This document shows positions 36,100-45,228 of a DNA stretch of 64,000 bases, one piece after another. Both the position numbers and the translations under genes were made by a program. Each line of letters begins with the position of its first letter. Positions within the stretch are counted from its first letter, which is position 1. The notes under the pieces are model-generated. The model was given only the letters and a program-made list of their open reading frames with translations. It did no database searches and was not told the origin of the DNA. Source of the stretch: Anaspis maculata (taxonomy: Eukaryota; Arthropoda; Insecta; Coleoptera; Scraptiidae); assembly GCA_949128115.1 (NCBI GenBank), contig OX421961.1, positions 128,219,050 to 128,283,049 of the forward strand, written 5' to 3'.

Positions 36100-39000
36100 A
36101 TGGCCGGCATATTGGATGGAAGCATGTTGGGTACGTTCCGGGCGCAAGACGATTTCATCATCTTCGCAGCGAGATTCAAGCATTTTTGTTCGGCAAATGG
36201 AATTACGGACGAAGAAAAAAAAATAGCGCAGCTATTGAGTCGCTTATCGGAGGACGTTTTCAAGACGGTAAAAAACTTATCTTATCCGACAGTACCAGAA
36301 GACAAAACGTTGCAAGAACTTATCGAAACGCTGAAACAACATTATTCACCACAAGTAAATGTATACCGTGAACGAATCGAATTTTATCGAGCTGTTCAGA
36401 CCACGAGCGAATCATCATCGGAATGGTATGCAAGACTGAAAGGATTAGCGGTGAACTGCGAGTTCACGAACCTGGTTGCCATACTCAAGGACAGATTCAT
36501 CTCGGGCATGAAGCAAGGAAGGGTGTTGGACAGATTAGTCGAAGAGGATGTTGCCAAACCCATAACCGACCTGCTCAAGATTGCGAAAAGTAAGGAAACA
36601 GCGGAAGAAAATTCGTGTTCAAGCATTCAAGCAATAAAGTCGAAGGGCAGCAATGGAACATCAGACTACAATAGAAGGCCTATGCAGACGCAGCAGTCGC
36701 AACAGCACCAAGTTCGACATTCGCAGAGGGCAGTAATCGGTCCCACATATGGAAGTCAAAGGCAGCGGCGAGACTCCTGCAAGTGTTGCGGCAGGAATCA
36801 CAAGGGCCAATGCAGATACGCTGCATTCACATGTGGTGGATGTGGACAGGTGGGCCATCTGCGAAGAGTCTGTCGAGCGTTAGGGCACACCCAAATCAAT
36901 GCTCTCAACCCGATGACTGTTGACGACCTAGAGGAGCCAGAAAGTTCGGAAGAAAATGTGGAACATCAGGTGACAGAACTTCCAATATATACAGTTAGTT
37001 TAAATAGCCGTAATCCAATAACGATTGACGTTACAGTAAACGATCAACAGTGTAAATTCGAATTAGATACAGGCTCAGCCGTTTCCACTTTGAGCGAAAA
37101 ATTGTACAGCAGTAAGTTCAAAATGTGTGTATTGCAGCCTACTAAAGTAATCTTCAAAGGGTACACAGGTGAAGAAATGATTCCAATTGGTTATATAGAT
37201 GTTTCAGTTTGTTTTGAAAATAAGCGTAAAAATTTGAAAATGTATGTCATACCCAAAGCAGATGTATGTCTGCTAGGTAGAGATTTTATAGCAGATTTTG
37301 ATTTGTGTTTTTCTTCAGGTATAAACAAGATAACTTCCCAAGAAGTCAAGGCGATGTTGGTGGCCGAGCTTCCGGACGTCTGCACCGAGCGTCTCGGGTG
37401 TTTCAAGCATGCCGAAATCTCGTTGAAGCTGAAAACCGACGCCATACCGAAATGCCAAAGACCTAGACCAGTACCTTTGGCGTTGAAAGCGAAAGTCGAG
37501 TACGAACTCGAAAGATTGCAACAAATGGGTATTATTGTACCAACGGTAACCGCCGAATGGGCATCTCCGATCGTTCCTGTGTTGAGAAAAAACGGAACGG
37601 TGAGAATTTGTGGCAGCTACGTATGTTTGAACAAAAGTCTTGCGGACATTTTCTATCCTTTACCCTTGATCCAGCAAATTTATGCCAGCTTAGCAGGCAG
37701 CTGTAGGTTCTCTAAGATAGACTTGTCAGATGCATATCTGCAATTTCAACTCGACGCGGATTCTAGAAAGTTAGTCACAATTTCGACACACAAAGGACTT
37801 TTTAATGTAGTTAGAATGCCGTTCGGTGTAAAATGTTCTAGTTTTAATTTTCAAAAACATATCGATAATTTGTTATTGGGACAGGATAATGTTTTTACAT
37901 TCCAAGACGATATTCTTATAGGGCATAGAGAAGGCGAAGATCACGTAGAAAGCATTAGAAAGGTGTTACGCATTTTAGGCGAAGCAGGATTAACTGTGAA
38001 CGTTGCCAAGTGTCAGTTTTTACAGGACAAGGTGTCTTATTTATGTTGTGATTTGACTAAGCACGGTTTATCGAAAAACAATGATAAAGTGAAGGCTATT
38101 GTGAATTGTCCGAATCCAACTAATGTGAGCGAGTTAAGATCTTTTATCGGCGCGGTCAATTACTATTCTAAATTTGTCGACAACATGGCGGATAGAATTT
38201 CTCCTTTGTATCAATTGCTAAAGAAAGACGTAAAGTTTGTATGGTCCAAAGATTGCGAGAAAGCGTTTAATGACGTAAAGAATCTCATAGCTTCAGACAC
38301 AGTGTTGACGTATTTCAATCCTAAATTGCCAATAATCGTCACATGCGACGCTAGTGATAAGGGAATCGGTGCGACACTATCTCACATAATGCCGGATAAG
38401 TCAGAACGTATTGTAATTTACATATCCAGGACATATTCAAAATTTGAACAAAACTACAGTGCGGTACACAAAGAGAGTTTGGCGTGTTATTTCGCGATCC
38501 GAAAACTTCAAGAATATTTGTACGGGCACAAATTTGTACTCAAAACCGACCAAAAAGCTTTGATATCTTTATTCGGGAAAAACCGCGAAATTAGTCAGAC
38601 TTACGCAAATCGAATAAAAAGGTACGCTTTGTATTTATCAAATTTCGACTTTACAATCCAGCACATACCCGGGAAGGACAATGTCGTCGCGGATTTTTTG
38701 GGTAGACATCCAATTGCTTTAAATGAGGACAGCGACCTGGAGGAGATTTCGTTTGAGAAAATTTATTTTTCTAATATGCATTTGCCGATTAGTAAAGGTC
38801 AATTAAGAGCAGAAACCCAAAAAAACGATATTTTGTGCCAGGTAATCAAATACACTCAGTCGGCATGGCCTTTCACTGTGGACGATAGACTAAAACCATT
38901 TTTTAATCGAAGACTGGACTTGGAAGTGAGCGACGGTTGTCTATTTTACGGCGAACGCGCGGTAGTTCCGGCAAACATGCAAAGAGATGTGTTGACGGAA

Positions 39001-40161
39001 CTGCACAGTGCACACGACGGAATTGTGCGTATGAAATCGGTCGCCAGATCATATGTATGGTTTCCAGGCATTGATGGGCGGATCGAGGAATTATGCAAAT
39101 CGTGTCCATCATGTTTGAGATTTAGAAGCGAACCACCCAAATCAGTAGCAAAATGGCCAGAAGCTGATGTACCATTTCATACGGTACACGTGGATTTTTT
39201 CACGTTGAATCAATTACAGTTTTTCATCATCGTCGATGCTTATACGAAGTGGCCTGAAGTGTATATAATGAAAAGTATTACCAGCGAAAAAACTATAGCC
39301 AATCTTAGGGATTGTTTCGCGAGATTCGGTTTACCTTATTGCATGGTAAGCGATAATGCTCCTAATTTTGTCAGTGAGGAGATGGAGGTATTTCTTTTTA
39401 ACAACGGTGTTAAACACTTGACCATAGCACCATATAATGCACAGAGTAACGGACTAGCTGAGAACATGGTTAAGATTGTGAAATCCAAACTTAAAATGAC
39501 TTTAGCAGATCCTAAGAACCAAAATGTCCACATTTCCATCCTATTAGCAAGACTGTTGTTGGCATACCGGTGCACACCGCATTCAACCACTAACAAGACA
39601 CCAGCCGAACTCATGTTCAATCGTAAATTGAAGATGAGACTGGGGTGGCTAAGCAAGAATGTCAAATTAGACCTGACGGAAAAGGGTTCACACAAACTAC
39701 GGCAGTTTGATGTGGGGGATCTTGTCACAGTCAGGGACTACCGAATTGTCAATCGGAAGTCATGGGTGAACGCAATCATCACCGAGAGATTGGGCAAAAT
39801 CATGTTCAAATGTGAACTCGACACGGGGGAGATATGGAGGCGTCACGCGAATCAAATCAGAACACGAGTCGCGAGAACGCACGAGATCGACCCAAAGGTG
39901 CAGGTTATTCCAAAACGCAGTCACACAAAGAAAACGGGATTTATTGCTAAAAGCGCATCTGAGGTGGTGGCGTCGGCGGAACGCAACGACGATCACGATC
40001 AGAGGACCGCACCGGAACCGCGCGGCGAACAGGACCCGGTGGGCGCGTCCGGGAGCTCGGACGGCGGCATCGTTGAGGCTCCGATTCCTCCATTGCCTGA
40101 GCCATCAGCTCCAGCACGTCCTGTGCGAAAGAAAGTGCTTCCTGCTAGACTTAGAGATTGA
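36100..40161 (+). CDS. Gag-Pol polyprotein of Ty3/gypsy element (K02A2.6-like)
   Basis: One uninterrupted frame of 1353 codons. Residues 1-200 form a retrotransposon gag region. Zinc-knuckle cysteines lie at about 227-260 (CKCC, then C-x2-C-x4-H-x4-C). The aspartic protease site DTGS is near 324. Reverse transcriptase covers about 450-620 with FSKIDLSDAY and a F-x-D-D active-site motif where most relatives have Y-x-D-D. RNase H begins near 749 (TCDASDKGIGATL). Integrase has an H2C2 finger (about 965-1005; LHSAHDG, CKSCPSC) and the DDE triad in HVDF, VSDN and GLAEN (about 1030, 1084, 1121). Gag and pol are fused without frameshift or stop, and no env follows. The start at 36100 precedes the gag-like sequence. 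It appears coding-competent; expression is not shown. Confidence 0.95.
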   Translation: MAGILDGSMLGTFRAQDDFIIFAARFKHFCSANGITDEEKKIAQLLSRLSEDVFKTVKNLSYPTVPEDKTLQELIETLKQHYSPQVNVYRERIEFYRAVQTTSESSSEWYARLKGLAVNCEFTNLVAILKDRFISGMKQGRVLDRLVEEDVAKPITDLLKIAKSKETAEENSCSSIQAIKSKGSNGTSDYNRRPMQTQQSQQHQVRHSQRAVIGPTYGSQRQRRDSCKCCGRNHKGQCRYAAFTCGGCGQVGHLRRVCRALGHTQINALNPMTVDDLEEPESSEENVEHQVTELPIYTVSLNSRNPITIDVTVNDQQCKFELDTGSAVSTLSEKLYSSKFKMCVLQPTKVIFKGYTGEEMIPIGYIDVSVCFENKRKNLKMYVIPKADVCLLGRDFIADFDLCFSSGINKITSQEVKAMLVAELPDVCTERLGCFKHAEISLKLKTDAIPKCQRPRPVPLALKAKVEYELERLQQMGIIVPTVTAEWASPIVPVLRKNGTVRICGSYVCLNKSLADIFYPLPLIQQIYASLAGSCRFSKIDLSDAYLQFQLDADSRKLVTISTHKGLFNVVRMPFGVKCSSFNFQKHIDNLLLGQDNVFTFQDDILIGHREGEDHVESIRKVLRILGEAGLTVNVAKCQFLQDKVSYLCCDLTKHGLSKNNDKVKAIVNCPNPTNVSELRSFIGAVNYYSKFVDNMADRISPLYQLLKKDVKFVWSKDCEKAFNDVKNLIASDTVLTYFNPKLPIIVTCDASDKGIGATLSHIMPDKSERIVIYISRTYSKFEQNYSAVHKESLACYFAIRKLQEYLYGHKFVLKTDQKALISLFGKNREISQTYANRIKRYALYLSNFDFTIQHIPGKDNVVADFLGRHPIALNEDSDLEEISFEKIYFSNMHLPISKGQLRAETQKNDILCQVIKYTQSAWPFTVDDRLKPFFNRRLDLEVSDGCLFYGERAVVPANMQRDVLTELHSAHDGIVRMKSVARSYVWFPGIDGRIEELCKSCPSCLRFRSEPPKSVAKWPEADVPFHTVHVDFFTLNQLQFFIIVDAYTKWPEVYIMKSITSEKTIANLRDCFARFGLPYCMVSDNAPNFVSEEMEVFLFNNGVKHLTIAPYNAQSNGLAENMVKIVKSKLKMTLADPKNQNVHISILLARLLLAYRCTPHSTTNKTPAELMFNRKLKMRLGWLSKNVKLDLTEKGSHKLRQFDVGDLVTVRDYRIVNRKSWVNAIITERLGKIMFKCELDTGEIWRRHANQIRTRVARTHEIDPKVQVIPKRSHTKKTGFIAKSASEVVASAERNDDHDQRTAPEPRGEQDPVGASGSSDGGIVEAPIPPLPEPSAPARPVRKKVLPARLRD

Positions 40162-40389
40162 ACTTGTGTTCAGTATAGTAACAAGAAAGTTTGTTAACTT
40201 TTGTTTTAGAATATATTATAATGACAGGAGGGTTTGTAAACTTTCGTTATGTGTATAAAATGTAAATATGTTTTTGACTGTGTGTAATGTTAATATTTCA
40301 TGTAGCTATTGAATGTATAATTGCGAAAATTACTGTAAAGATGGAGTGTCAATTTCAAAAATATTGTTTTCAAATTGGAGAGAGGAATG

Positions 40390-40642
40390 TGTAATGTATC
40401 AAGTTTCGCGCTTTAATTAAAGGGCATGCGTCAGCGCCCCACTTTTACGCCGACAGGCTTCGTAGCCTGCAGCACGCTCACACTCCACTCCGCCCGCAGC
40501 ATCGGCAGCAAGCGTACGGTTAGTTGTGTACATCATGTCCATTCGATGAATAAACCTAGCCTATATCAACCAAATTGTACGAGTGCTTAATTCGCCGATC
40601 CTCACACCACCCCACACCAAAGACGCTTCACAAGATTCTTCA
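40390..40642 (+). repeat. 3' LTR
   Basis: 253 bp, identical by eye to the 5' LTR, preceded by the polypurine tract at about 40377-40387 and followed by the AGAAT target duplication. Confidence 0.96.
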
Positions 40643-42080
40643 AGAATCGACTGAGCGCCATGGATAGTCATATCCTTTGCGTGAGCCATAATCCTACCAT
40701 CAGCCTCCTCTGTCGCAGCACAAGACAACCTCGTAAGAGATGTTCGAAAGTTTCCAGCTGATCTGATGGTCTGAAAAGAAAAGCTGTTGAAGTTGAAGTT
40801 CTGCAGTTCGATTGACTTTGAAGTTACAAAGAAGCGTCGCAAATAATTGTATAATGGAAAAGGGATAACCTGATCCAAATTAGTCACGATATGTATATCA
40901 TGGAATTCTGTGAGAACGTAGGTACTCAGCATATGGAAGAGTTCCTGTTTATTTCCCGAGTTCCTCAAGACATCCGACCAGTTGTTGGGTAGCCTCAAGG
41001 GAGCTGCCACCTATTGAATATTGGATTTTTAAAGTGACGTGAACTCAAGATGAAGGAATGAATGAGGAATTTTTTTTTTAAAGCTTTCATTGTAGGTAAT
41101 ATACCTGTCGACGTATGCCACATCCTCTGCTTTCTCTGGTTGAAGTTTTTAGACTATCGACCTTATAAAGGTCCCATACAAAGTCCACCCTGCTTGCTTT
41201 AACTTTTTCAATGTCTTGAACAACGTGACGCCGAAACTCTGTGCTCATATACTCCTCAAACTTAGAGGACAATCTTGGCGGAGTAGCATGTACCAAGGTG
41301 GCACCATCGTAGATTATGCAGTCAGAACATGAAGGCAAACATCTGGTATCTCCCAAGAGCTCCTCTAGAATGTGAACTATGTCGGCTTTGTTATGTGGCC
41401 TATTCAGCTCTCCTTCCTTAGACAACGATGGCCTTTTGACAAAAACATATACATTGAAATAAGCGTATAAGAACCTGTTTCAGAGTCTGCATTGTCTGCA
41501 AATTTAACAAATTCACTTCTTGTTGTCCACGTCGATTCCGAATTACTACCAAACAGTAAAAGAGGCCCAAAATGCCTGGGAAAAAATTATTTTGATTTCT
41601 GATGATACTTTACCTGACCAAAGCGCGTTTTTAGACAATTTGGATCCAAAATAATGGTCCTCCGACTACTACGTTGGTCCAATCAAGTCAATATTGCTGC
41701 GAATCGATCCAGCAACCTCGAAATATATGGAAATGATACTTGTCCGGGAATTGGGCGACCAATTTGGTGATTTTCCCAAATTTGGCTACCATTTTGAAAA
41801 AAGGGGGCTGTACAGCGCCCCCCATCGATTTTTTTTTCTGGCTCATCGGATGAAATTACTTGAAATGGTCTCACAAAACTCTATGCCAAGTTTCATGCCA
41901 TGAACCAAAAGTGCAGTATCATTCAGCGTACCGACCGCACTACAAGGTATTCGGGATGTTCCCTATACGAACCCACATAGAAATTTGCAGTGGGATTATA
42001 AAGGTTCGTGCCGGACGTTTATTGGTAGTTATTCTCCGGAAACGAACCACGGTAGCTTCGCATCATTCAAGCATTACACC

Positions 42081-42475
42081 CAGAGGCGTATCTATGGGGG
42101 GGCAAATAGGGCACGTGCTATGGGCGCACTTTGATCCTCAGGGCGCAAATGACAGGAGAAGATCAAAATGTGAAAAAATGAAAAATGAGAAAATGAAAAA
42201 ATTAAATAATGTAGATATTTGAACTGTTGGGCACAATTCGTTTGAGCAGTGATTCACAAGTAAAATAGGAAAGAGAAAGAAGGAAAAAACCAAAACATAT
42301 TCAAACAGACGATCAACCTTCGACTTTTCCATCTGATTCAGATGTAGGCTAATAGGACGGCCCAATTTGTCATTGGCCCGGCTGAATTCTGAAAAAAAGC
42401 CTAGTTCAGGGGCGCCTCGAGGGGCGCAATTTTCATGTTTTGCCCTGGGCACAATTTACCCTAGATACGCCACTG
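42081..42475. mobile_element. hAT-type miniature element, 395 bp
   Basis: Termini CAGAGGCGTATCTATG and CTAGATACGCCACTG are inverted. The flanking 8-bp repeat is ATTACACC on the left (42073-42080) and ATTACACG on the right (42476-42483), 7 of 8 matching. The size and TSD fit hAT-derived MITEs. No coding capacity. Confidence 0.8.
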
Positions 42476-42500
42476 ATTACACGGCCTATGAAATGAAAAA

Positions 42501-42682
42501 TCTAATAGCCCAGGCATTTTAAGCAAAAATTTGGTCAAACCCTGAAATAAATATGTCCTTTTTGAAATTTTGCACAAACGGTCTTTGACCAATGCTGAGC
42601 AACATACTGAAAGCTCCGGTCCAACAAGTGTGCGGAACATAGTTTTTTAGGGCAAGAAAGGAGTAAGTGCCACCAAATCTCG
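42501..42682. repeat. Interspersed repeat, inverted partner of 52425-52597
   Basis: Matches 52425-52597 in opposite orientation at roughly 85-90 percent by eye (CTATGTTCCGCACACTTGTTGG and the following 100 bp; only part quoted in the evidence of the partner). A weaker copy, in the orientation of 52425, lies at about 43505-43600. Confidence 0.75.
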
Positions 42683-42856
42683 TAGCGCCTGATTGAGAGA
42701 CGATGGAAAACTCTAACTGCAGACTTAATGTGACTCTTTTATTCTGTTGCTGCCAGTCGAATTTGGTTCCAATCCATCAATTAGATTTTGGATAATTGAT
42801 TGGCAAAGTTTTGAATTTGGACATTTTTTAATATTTGACATATGACAGATAGAGAA

Positions 42857-42991
42857 GTAAGGTTGCGGACTCATAAAAGTTTACACCGACGGCGATCGAG
42901 TGGCCATGCTAATTCAGTTTTGACGTAATTTTGAATGGGCATGGCCACACGATTGTCATCGGTGTAAACTTTTATGAGTCCGCAACCGTAC
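42857..42991. mobile_element. 135-bp hairpin (foldback miniature element)
   Basis: GGTTGCGGACTCATAAAAGT and the following GTTTACACCGA pair with the inverted copy at 42959-42988. Arms of about 52 bp enclose a loop of about 30 bp. The duplex is nearly perfect in the outer 33 bp. Confidence 0.8.
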
Positions 42992-43009
42992 TTTTAACTG
43001 TTCTGAATA

Positions 43010-43285
43010 CAGTTTTGCGAAGGCTTTCAAACGACATAGTTATTGCATGTCAAGTTCCGTGAGATACAGCTCCTATCATCATTTAATAGTGTCTTTCTTG
43101 TTTGACAGATGACAGCCAAAAATTAATGGGCTCATTCAACAGCAAAACCATGTCTGCATACCGAATTTCAAGTCGATCAGATCAACCATTTGGTCGTTAT
43201 CGTGAAATATTACTGACACACACACAGCCAGGCACAAACACAGTCAGACACACAGACAGACAAACTTCCATCTGGAAATGGTCCT
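43010..43285 (-). repeat. Interspersed repeat, inverted copy at about 61310-61570
   Basis: Read on the minus strand it resembles the 61.3-61.6 kb segment: ATCGACTTGAAATT, GTATGCAGACATGG, TTTTGGCTGTCATCTGTC and CAAACGAT-like blocks in the same order. The end is CA/GT-rich (about 43218-43262). Not coding. Confidence 0.65.
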
Positions 43286-45228
43286 AGTCGTCTCAGGGAG
43301 GCTCAAAATGGATATTTCCGTGTTCATTTTGAAACATGTTTTTTAGCGCCTTCACAATACTTTCCCTCATCTTTGGTTGGTGGGTCGGGAAGAGAGAAAT
43401 CGGAGAATTCCGTTTTAAAATGTGAATCAGCATTTCTTGAAAGGCATTCAGACCAACCAGGCCTTCAAGATTTTGAGGAAATCAAATTTTACAGAGTTAC
43501 CACTGTTGCGGAACTTACTCCCTTCTTGCTCATCTAAAACTATGATGCTCACATTTCAGGGCCTGGAGCTTTTATTACATTAATCAGCATTGCTTAAGGT
43601 TTAAAGTCAAGGCAAAATAATGTGATTCGCCTCCGCGAGATGGCGGCAATGTCGCCTCATCGCCGAGCGCGACCGGTAGGTTCCTTCAGGTAAACGTAGA
43701 GAGAACGATCAAACACAATGATCAAACCCTCTGATAGTCAGAAACCAGACAGGAATGTTTACGCTATCGATCCCTAGATGGCATCAGCAAAAAGATGATT
43801 TCGTGGTAGTGTAGGGTAGGTACCAAGCAACAGGCAATTTGTGTCATCATAGGCCAGAAACTGTATATTGCGAGTGCGTGTTTGTAGTCCGATGCGGATG
43901 CCGAGGCGATCTATAAATGCGAATACTTGTAAATCGGTATCTGGATGAATGATGCACAAATATTTTTTTAGTCGATCAGACAGAAAGAAGTTATTCTCTA
44001 GCCTACTACCAGGCCACAAAATGAACGTTTGCTTTGGTGACCTCAGTAACGAAAAATAACGAAAGTAACGAAAAGTTTCTGGCCGCGCCGCGCCGGCCAG
44101 AAAGAAAGTTTCAGATACTTTGATAGATCAATGTCATAACTGAAATTAATTGAATGCATGGCTTTAAAATTTATCATTTTGATAGGTGCAAACTACCTCA
44201 TTAAATCGGCTAAAAAATAGTATGTGCTGTTCGTACAGAAAGTGACTTCCAGGCCTCCACCGGTTGCAGTCTTCGGCTGGCGCCTCGGCGACTGCAAGAT
44301 TCCGTCGTCGGCCAAGAATATGGCACTTTCTGTACTAACCACACAATATATGTACTATCGTTTTTGTTTCAATAGCTTCTGAAATGATAATTTTACATAA
44401 TTCAGACTTTGACATTATTATGTCACTTTTTTGAGATGCGCTCAAATGTGTTATCAGTTTTCTCCAATCTTTTTCTATTGCCAAGAAAACACTATCAACT
44501 TTTATTTTTCTTATTGACCGTTTTTTTAAGACTCCCGAATAGCATTTTTAATTGCCTTTTTAGTAATATACCAACCTGTCAAAAATAGTTCAAAAAAAAC
44601 AAGAATCTGAAATTTTTCAAGTAGTGCTTTGTAGTCAAAAATTCCATTTATCATAATAATCTAGTGCTCTGTGACTAAGTAGCATCATTTTGTCAAAAGT
44701 TGGGACCTTTGTAAGTCAATCAGTTCATTTGAAACAGCATTTCAAAAAATGAGTCTAAAATGGTAATTCGTCTCACGAAAGTGACGAACTCTGTCAAAGG
44801 TCGATGTGAGAGAAACATCCAGCAAAACTGGGCTCACATCGAACAATTTCAATAATTTGTTTGTGTGTTTATTCGATTCACTTCAAATACTTTTTCAATT
44901 CCTTTGTTTGATTGTAATTTGGGAAATTTGCACCTTTTTAGTCTCTAGAAATGGAAATTTCGAGTTTTTTATTGATTCTCTTCTACCTAAATCCAACTCT
45001 GAATGGAAAATGGATTTGGCGAATCAGACTGTAAGCAAAGTGTCATTGCATTGCGCGCGCAGTATGTCTGTTCCGCTCGAAGAAAAAGCGATAAAACATG
45101 AATAAAACCAACACTATGATTTCAATAGATTTTATTACTATAACAATAATAATACATTTTTAGGAAGTATGCAGCGAACGACAACCATCATATGGGTCAT
45201 GTTAGGTCACATTACTCACATTAGCAAA
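43286..45228. other. Repeat-rich flank downstream of the Mutator-like gene
   Basis: Holds the weak third copy of the 42501/52425 repeat (about 43505-43600), a small palindrome TTCTGGCC...GGCCAGAA at 44077-44102 and a 121-bp inverted-repeat element at 44224-44344. No clear end of the Mutator-like element was recognised here. Confidence 0.5.
44224..44344. mobile_element. 121-bp inverted-repeat element, hairpin
   Basis: The ends GTACAGAAAGTG (left arm, 44233-44244) and CACTTTCTGTAC (right arm, 44324-44335) are perfect inverted repeats within longer imperfect 21-bp arms. The interior also folds (TTGCAGTC against GACTGCAA). Confidence 0.7.

Larger units (their letters stand above)
35684..40642 (+). 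mobile_element. Ty3/gypsy LTR retrotransposon, full length
   Basis: Two LTRs of 253 bp, TG...CA, look identical base for base (35684-35936 and 40390-40642). A perfect 5-bp TSD, AGAAT, lies at 35679-35683 and 40643-40647. A primer-binding-type TGG starts 2 bp after the 5' LTR. A purine tract GGAGAGAGGAA ends just before the 3' LTR. One long gag-pol frame is intact. Together these indicate a very young insertion. Confidence 0.97.
34940..41425 (-). pseudogene. XPG/PIN-like nuclease gene of the long-TIR transposon, disrupted
   Basis: On the minus strand, a first exon (41425 or further upstream to 41105; SLSKEGELNRPHNKADIVH) splices in frame to 41010-40648 (APLRLPNNWSDVL, then EEADGRIMAHAKDM). 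The LTR retrotransposon interrupts it, and it resumes at 35683 with VDSDVVVLSV, FGTGRTKRCIPVH and HAFTGCDTVSSFMGKGKK, ending at TGA 35093-35095. A second stop follows at 35081-35083. The same frame then reads a cysteine-rich tail with CSC, GC and CSC clusters to about 34940. The order EEAD, DSDVVVL, TGCDT/GKGK mirrors the acidic and glycine motifs of XPG/FEN nucleases; this assignment is my inference. The 5' end is unclear. Dead as it stands. Confidence 0.65.
33758..41942. mobile_element. Long-TIR DNA transposon encoding a PIN/XPG-like nuclease, split by a retrotransposon
   Basis: The ends TAGTGCGGTCGGTA (33758) and TACCGACCGCACTA (to 41942) start diverged terminal inverted repeats of about 420 bp (33758-34175 against 41530-41942). 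Shared landmarks are TGCACTTTTGGTTCATG, ATCGATTxxxxAGCAA and TTTGGTAGT. CAA flanks both ends and could be a 3-bp TSD. The 4959-bp gypsy insertion accounts for over half of the length; the original unit was about 3.2 kb. A subterminal direct copy of part of the left TIR is at about 34443-34560. The only coding frame is the minus-strand nuclease-like gene. I cannot place it in a named superfamily. Confidence 0.7.

Noticed and set aside
35684..40642. Infectious (env-bearing) errantivirus
   Set aside because: No third ORF lies between gag-pol and the 3' LTR; only about 230 bp of non-coding sequence.
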